Origin: Flavobacterium agri
GTDB lineage: Bacteria > Bacteroidota > Bacteroidia > Flavobacteriales > Flavobacteriaceae
Direction: 5' to 3'
Assembly (NCBI RefSeq): GCF_013401995.1
Contig: NZ_JACBJI010000001.1
Coordinates: 618,905-682,904 of the forward strand
Length of the DNA: 64,000 nucleotides
Below are positions 61,337-64,000 of this stretch, in pieces. The number at the start of each line of letters is the position of its first letter. The first letter of the stretch is position 1. The position numbers and the translations under genes were made by a program. A model generated the notes under the pieces. That model was given only the letters and a program-made list of their open reading frames with translations, searched no databases and was not told the origin of the DNA.

Positions 61337-62721
61337 TGTTCAACCTTTCTTTCAGGAACCGCATTTCCATCTATTACCTGATCAGTTCGGCTGCGATCAC
61401 GCTTGCCGTGTTTTTCGTGATTTTTCAGGTGGTGAGCACGAGCGCGATGAGCGACATCAACGAGGATTTGCACATAGAAGTCCAGCGGCATCAGCAAGAT
61501 GTTTCCCAATTGTCGGATACGAGACGTCTCATAAAACCCAACGAATGGAACGAGAGCGAACACACCGAAATCCTGATAAATCCGATTTTCGTGCAAATCC
61601 ACGACGCCGATGGACGGTTTATGGAAAAGTCGCCCAATTTGAAAAACAAACGGCTCAAACTTTTCCCTGTTAGTGAAGAAGACATTTTCCACGATCGTTT
61701 TTTGGGAACGGTGCATATCCGCCAAACGCAGACGCCTTTGTTCAACCAAGGCAAAAAAGTGGGATATGCGATCATCGCGATGTCTACCGAAACGCCTCAT
61801 CTGGTCATCGAAAACCTCAAATGGGTACTGTACATCGCATTTCCGGTCGTGTTGGTCGTGTTGTTCCTGATGACTCGTTTTTTGGCGGGAAGAAGCATCA
61901 AACCCGTTTTGAACATCATCAATACCACAAGCCGCATCACGAACAACAATTTTGACGAACGCATCGAACTTCCGCGCAACAAAGACGAATTGTATGTGCT
62001 TTCGGAAGCGATCAACAGTCTGCTCGACCGAATCGAAAATGCGATCGCGAGGGAAAAACAGTTTACCTCGGATGCTTCCCACGAACTTCGTACGCCGCTT
62101 GCCGTGATAAAAGGGACACTTGAGGTTTTAATCCGCAAGCCTCGAAATATCAACGAATACGAAGAAAAAATCGCGTATTGCATCCATGAAGTCAACCGCA
62201 TGAATACGCTTGTGGAGCAGTTACTTTTGCTCGCGCGTTTCGAAAGCCAGAAAAAAGGCATCAAGATTCAGGAAGTCGCGCTCGATGAATTGATCCTGGA
62301 ATCGCTCCAACGTTTTTCGGGCGATATAGAAACCAATAAACTGTCGATCGATTTTGCGTTCGAGGAAAGGCATTACGTACAATCGGATGCTTGGCTTGCA
62401 GGTATCATTATCGAGAACGTGTTGTCGAACGCGGTCAAATACTCGAATCCGGCAGGAACGATCCGCATCGAGCTTTCGCATGAGGACAAATTGGTAAAAT
62501 GTACGATTTCGGATAGCGGCATAGGAATTCCGGCTAAAGAACTCAACCGCGTTTACGAACAATTCTACCGATCGAACGCGGCCGAACACCCGGAAATAAA
62601 GGGAACGGGGCTTGGGCTTTCGCTTGTGAAACGCCTTTGCGACCTGCTCAGCATCGGCATTGAAATAAAAAGCGAAATCGATAAAGGGACATCGGTAATC
62701 CTTACATTTACCCAACAATAA
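61336..62721 (+). CDS. Membrane sensor histidine kinase of the redox operon
   Basis: The 461-residue kinase has membrane helices at about 13-34 and 161-182 with a 125-residue periplasmic sensor between them, HAMP (about 183-240), HisKA with His249 in SDASHELRTPLAVIKG, and an HATPase with IIENVLSNAVKY, SDSGIGIP and GTGLGLSLVKRL. The periplasmic part has no Cys, so it is unlikely to sense redox by a disulfide; a PAS-like fold or ligand binding is possible. It is the partner of the response regulator that overlaps it by one base. Confidence 0.95.
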   Translation: MFNLSFRNRISIYYLISSAAITLAVFFVIFQVVSTSAMSDINEDLHIEVQRHQQDVSQLSDTRRLIKPNEWNESEHTEILINPIFVQIHDADGRFMEKSPNLKNKRLKLFPVSEEDIFHDRFLGTVHIRQTQTPLFNQGKKVGYAIIAMSTETPHLVIENLKWVLYIAFPVVLVVLFLMTRFLAGRSIKPVLNIINTTSRITNNNFDERIELPRNKDELYVLSEAINSLLDRIENAIAREKQFTSDASHELRTPLAVIKGTLEVLIRKPRNINEYEEKIAYCIHEVNRMNTLVEQLLLLARFESQKKGIKIQEVALDELILESLQRFSGDIETNKLSIDFAFEERHYVQSDAWLAGIIIENVLSNAVKYSNPAGTIRIELSHEDKLVKCTISDSGIGIPAKELNRVYEQFYRSNAAEHPEIKGTGLGLSLVKRLCDLLSIGIEIKSEIDKGTSVILTFTQQ

Positions 62722-62727
62722 TTTAAC

Positions 62728-64000
62728 ATGAAGAAACTTTCGTTCTTGAAACCGGCATTGGTTTTCCTGTGTCTTGCTTTGCTCATCACGACTATCAGCC
62801 GATTGGCTTTGTTCTTTATTTTCAACGAACGCGTTTCCGAAACACCTGAGTTTTGGCTGATTTTTCCCATTGGATTGCGTTCCGATCTGATCATCATCAG
62901 TTATTTGTCGTTTCTTCCCGTCGTATTGTTGACGTTGCTTCCGACATCGGTTTTGATGAAAATAAGACGTTTTTTCAACGTATATTTCATCTGTTTCCTG
63001 TCGCTTTTCCTACTTATGGAGCTTTCGACTCCAGACTTTATCCGACAATACGACACGCGTCCGAACAGTATCTTTTTGGAATATCTTATTTATCCGAAGG
63101 AAGTTTTCGGCACGCTGTTCAAAAGCTATTGGATCATGCTTGTGGTCGCGGTAATCGTGATGGCGATATGCATATGGCTGTTGATACGCAACGCGAAGCG
63201 CCTGTTTACGCCGCGAGACACACCTTATACAACCAAATTGATATTGTTTCCTTTGATCGCGTTCCTTTTGGTTTTCGGCGCACGCGGAAGCCTTACTTCA
63301 AGACGCCCGATAAACGTGAGCAACGCCGTCTTTTCGGTAGACCAATTGACGAACTGCCTAGGATTGAACTCGCTTTACACTGTCGCGTTCGCCGCCTATT
63401 CGATGAAAAATGAAGGCAATGTAGACAAGATGTACGGCAAGATGAAAGAGGAAGAAGCGATCGCACGCGTCAAGAAATATATGGATGTGGATGCAAACGG
63501 ATTCACTTCGGACAGCATCCCGTTGCTGCATATGATTCAACCCGATTCGGTTTCGGCCAAACCATACAACTTAGTCATCATCCTCGAGGAAAGCCTCGGA
63601 GCCGAATATGTGGGTTGCCTTGGCGGAAAACCGCTTACGCCTGAAATTGACAAATTAGCGCTTGAAGGCACGCTTTTTACGAATATGTATGCGACCGGTA
63701 CGAGAAGTGTTCGCGGTATCGAGGCTGTCGTGACGGGATTTTTGCCGTCGCCTTCAGAAAGCGTCGTAAAACTCAGTGATTCCCAATCGGGATTCTATAC
63801 GGTGGCCGCTTTGCTTGAGCAGAAAGGATACGACACGAGTTTCATTTATGGCGGCATGGCCAACTTCGACAACATGGCGTCTTTCTTTAACGGCAACGGA
63901 TTCAACCGTATCATAGACGAGGACGATTTCGACGCTAAGAAAAGTGCCTTCCACGGAACTTGGGGCTGGAGCGACGAAGATGTGCTTGTCAAGGCCAACG
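62728..64000 (+). CDS. LTA-synthase-like sulfatase-fold membrane transferase (copy B, 3' partial)
   Basis: The frame is open from the ATG at 62728, 6 bp after the kinase stop, to the window end (424 codons). The product has about five N-terminal membrane helices (MKKLSFLKPALVFLCLALL onward), then a sulfatase-fold domain with VIILEESLGAEYVG (metal Glu) and the Thr in MYATGTRSVRGIE. It shares that block and FDNM-x-x-FF-x-GNGF with copy A at 55374. Cotranscription with the two-component system is likely. Substrate unknown; the C-terminal His/Asp metal ligands lie beyond the window. Confidence 0.92.
   Translation, partial: MKKLSFLKPALVFLCLALLITTISRLALFFIFNERVSETPEFWLIFPIGLRSDLIIISYLSFLPVVLLTLLPTSVLMKIRRFFNVYFICFLSLFLLMELSTPDFIRQYDTRPNSIFLEYLIYPKEVFGTLFKSYWIMLVVAVIVMAICIWLLIRNAKRLFTPRDTPYTTKLILFPLIAFLLVFGARGSLTSRRPINVSNAVFSVDQLTNCLGLNSLYTVAFAAYSMKNEGNVDKMYGKMKEEEAIARVKKYMDVDANGFTSDSIPLLHMIQPDSVSAKPYNLVIILEESLGAEYVGCLGGKPLTPEIDKLALEGTLFTNMYATGTRSVRGIEAVVTGFLPSPSESVVKLSDSQSGFYTVAALLEQKGYDTSFIYGGMANFDNMASFFNGNGFNRIIDEDDFDAKKSAFHGTWGWSDEDVLVKAN

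Noticed and set aside
1..64000. Insertion sequences, prophage or integrative elements
   Set aside because: I looked for transposase, integrase, phage and toxin-antitoxin genes and for direct-repeat target sites and found none that I could support.

Overview
This window reads as chromosomal DNA of a member of the Flavobacteriaceae (Bacteroidota), probably Flavobacterium or a close relative. Four things point there: type IX secretion (T9SS) sorting tails on two secreted proteins plus the T9SS regulator PorX; the lpxD - lpxC/fabZ fusion - lpxA - efp - sucD gene order; Bacteroidota-style promoters (-7 box TAnnTTTG, with a -33 TTG in the best cases) in front of many genes; and families common in that group (DUF4199, DUF3570/DUF4266, DUF4369-TlpA). 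I see no insertion sequence, prophage, integrase or CRISPR array. Gene density is high and most genes are housekeeping or envelope functions.

Layout. 1-4.9 kb: a signalling operon of hybrid histidine kinase (5' end outside the window), single-domain receiver, CheR and CheB. 4.9-8.8 kb: a class V aminotransferase, a lipid A-type acyltransferase on the opposite strand, a rhomboid protease and a SIMPL protein. 8.85-9.45 kb: an AT-rich gap and one tRNA-Tyr with its own promoter and a long hairpin terminator. 9.5-12.2 kb: a thioredoxin-fold lipoprotein and a persulfide dioxygenase-like MBL/rhodanese protein. 12.3-15 kb: a VWA protein and an AAA+ ATPase. 15-20 kb: a small coiled-coil protein, a T9SS-exported nuclease and a PAS kinase. 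20-29.9 kb: uvrA, a ClC channel, an AlkD-like glycosylase, gamma-glutamyltransferase, an ACP phosphodiesterase-like protein, a glmM-type mutase and an unknown exported protein. 30-34.4 kb: a flotillin-like SPFH protein, an ABC exporter and a small membrane protein. 34.5-37.9 kb: ald, tsaE and porX. 38-40.7 kb: small accessory genes, including a membrane-anchored LuxR-type protein. 40.8-48.4 kb: HD hydrolase, lpxD, lpxC/fabZ, lpxA, efp, a second lpxD, an NTF2-fold protein and sucD. 48.6-55.2 kb: an LRR protein with a T9SS tail, a membrane protein, fabG, a VWA-like membrane protein and a DinB protein. 55.4-64 kb: two LTA-synthase-like sulfatase-fold proteins on either side of a redox operon.

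The most interesting block is 57.9-62.7 kb: a thioredoxin, ApbE (FAD:protein FMN transferase), a 75-residue DUF4266 lipoprotein ending in a Cys-Gly-Cys-Asn tail, a DUF3570 outer-membrane-type protein and an OmpR-type two-component system, all on one strand with gaps of at most 7 bp. I propose that ApbE flavinylates the small lipoprotein, which would then work with the beta-barrel in envelope redox chemistry. The families are recognisable; the biochemistry is my inference.

Other themes are envelope biogenesis (lipid A genes, acyltransferase, sulfatase-fold transferases, fabG), T9SS (PorX plus two cargo proteins) and several signalling proteins. Intergenic DNA carries unusual structure: short-unit A/T-rich arrays arranged as inverted repeats on both sides of efp and next to ald, a perfect 19-bp inverted repeat near 40.2 kb, and a possible three-way-junction RNA near 32.07 kb.
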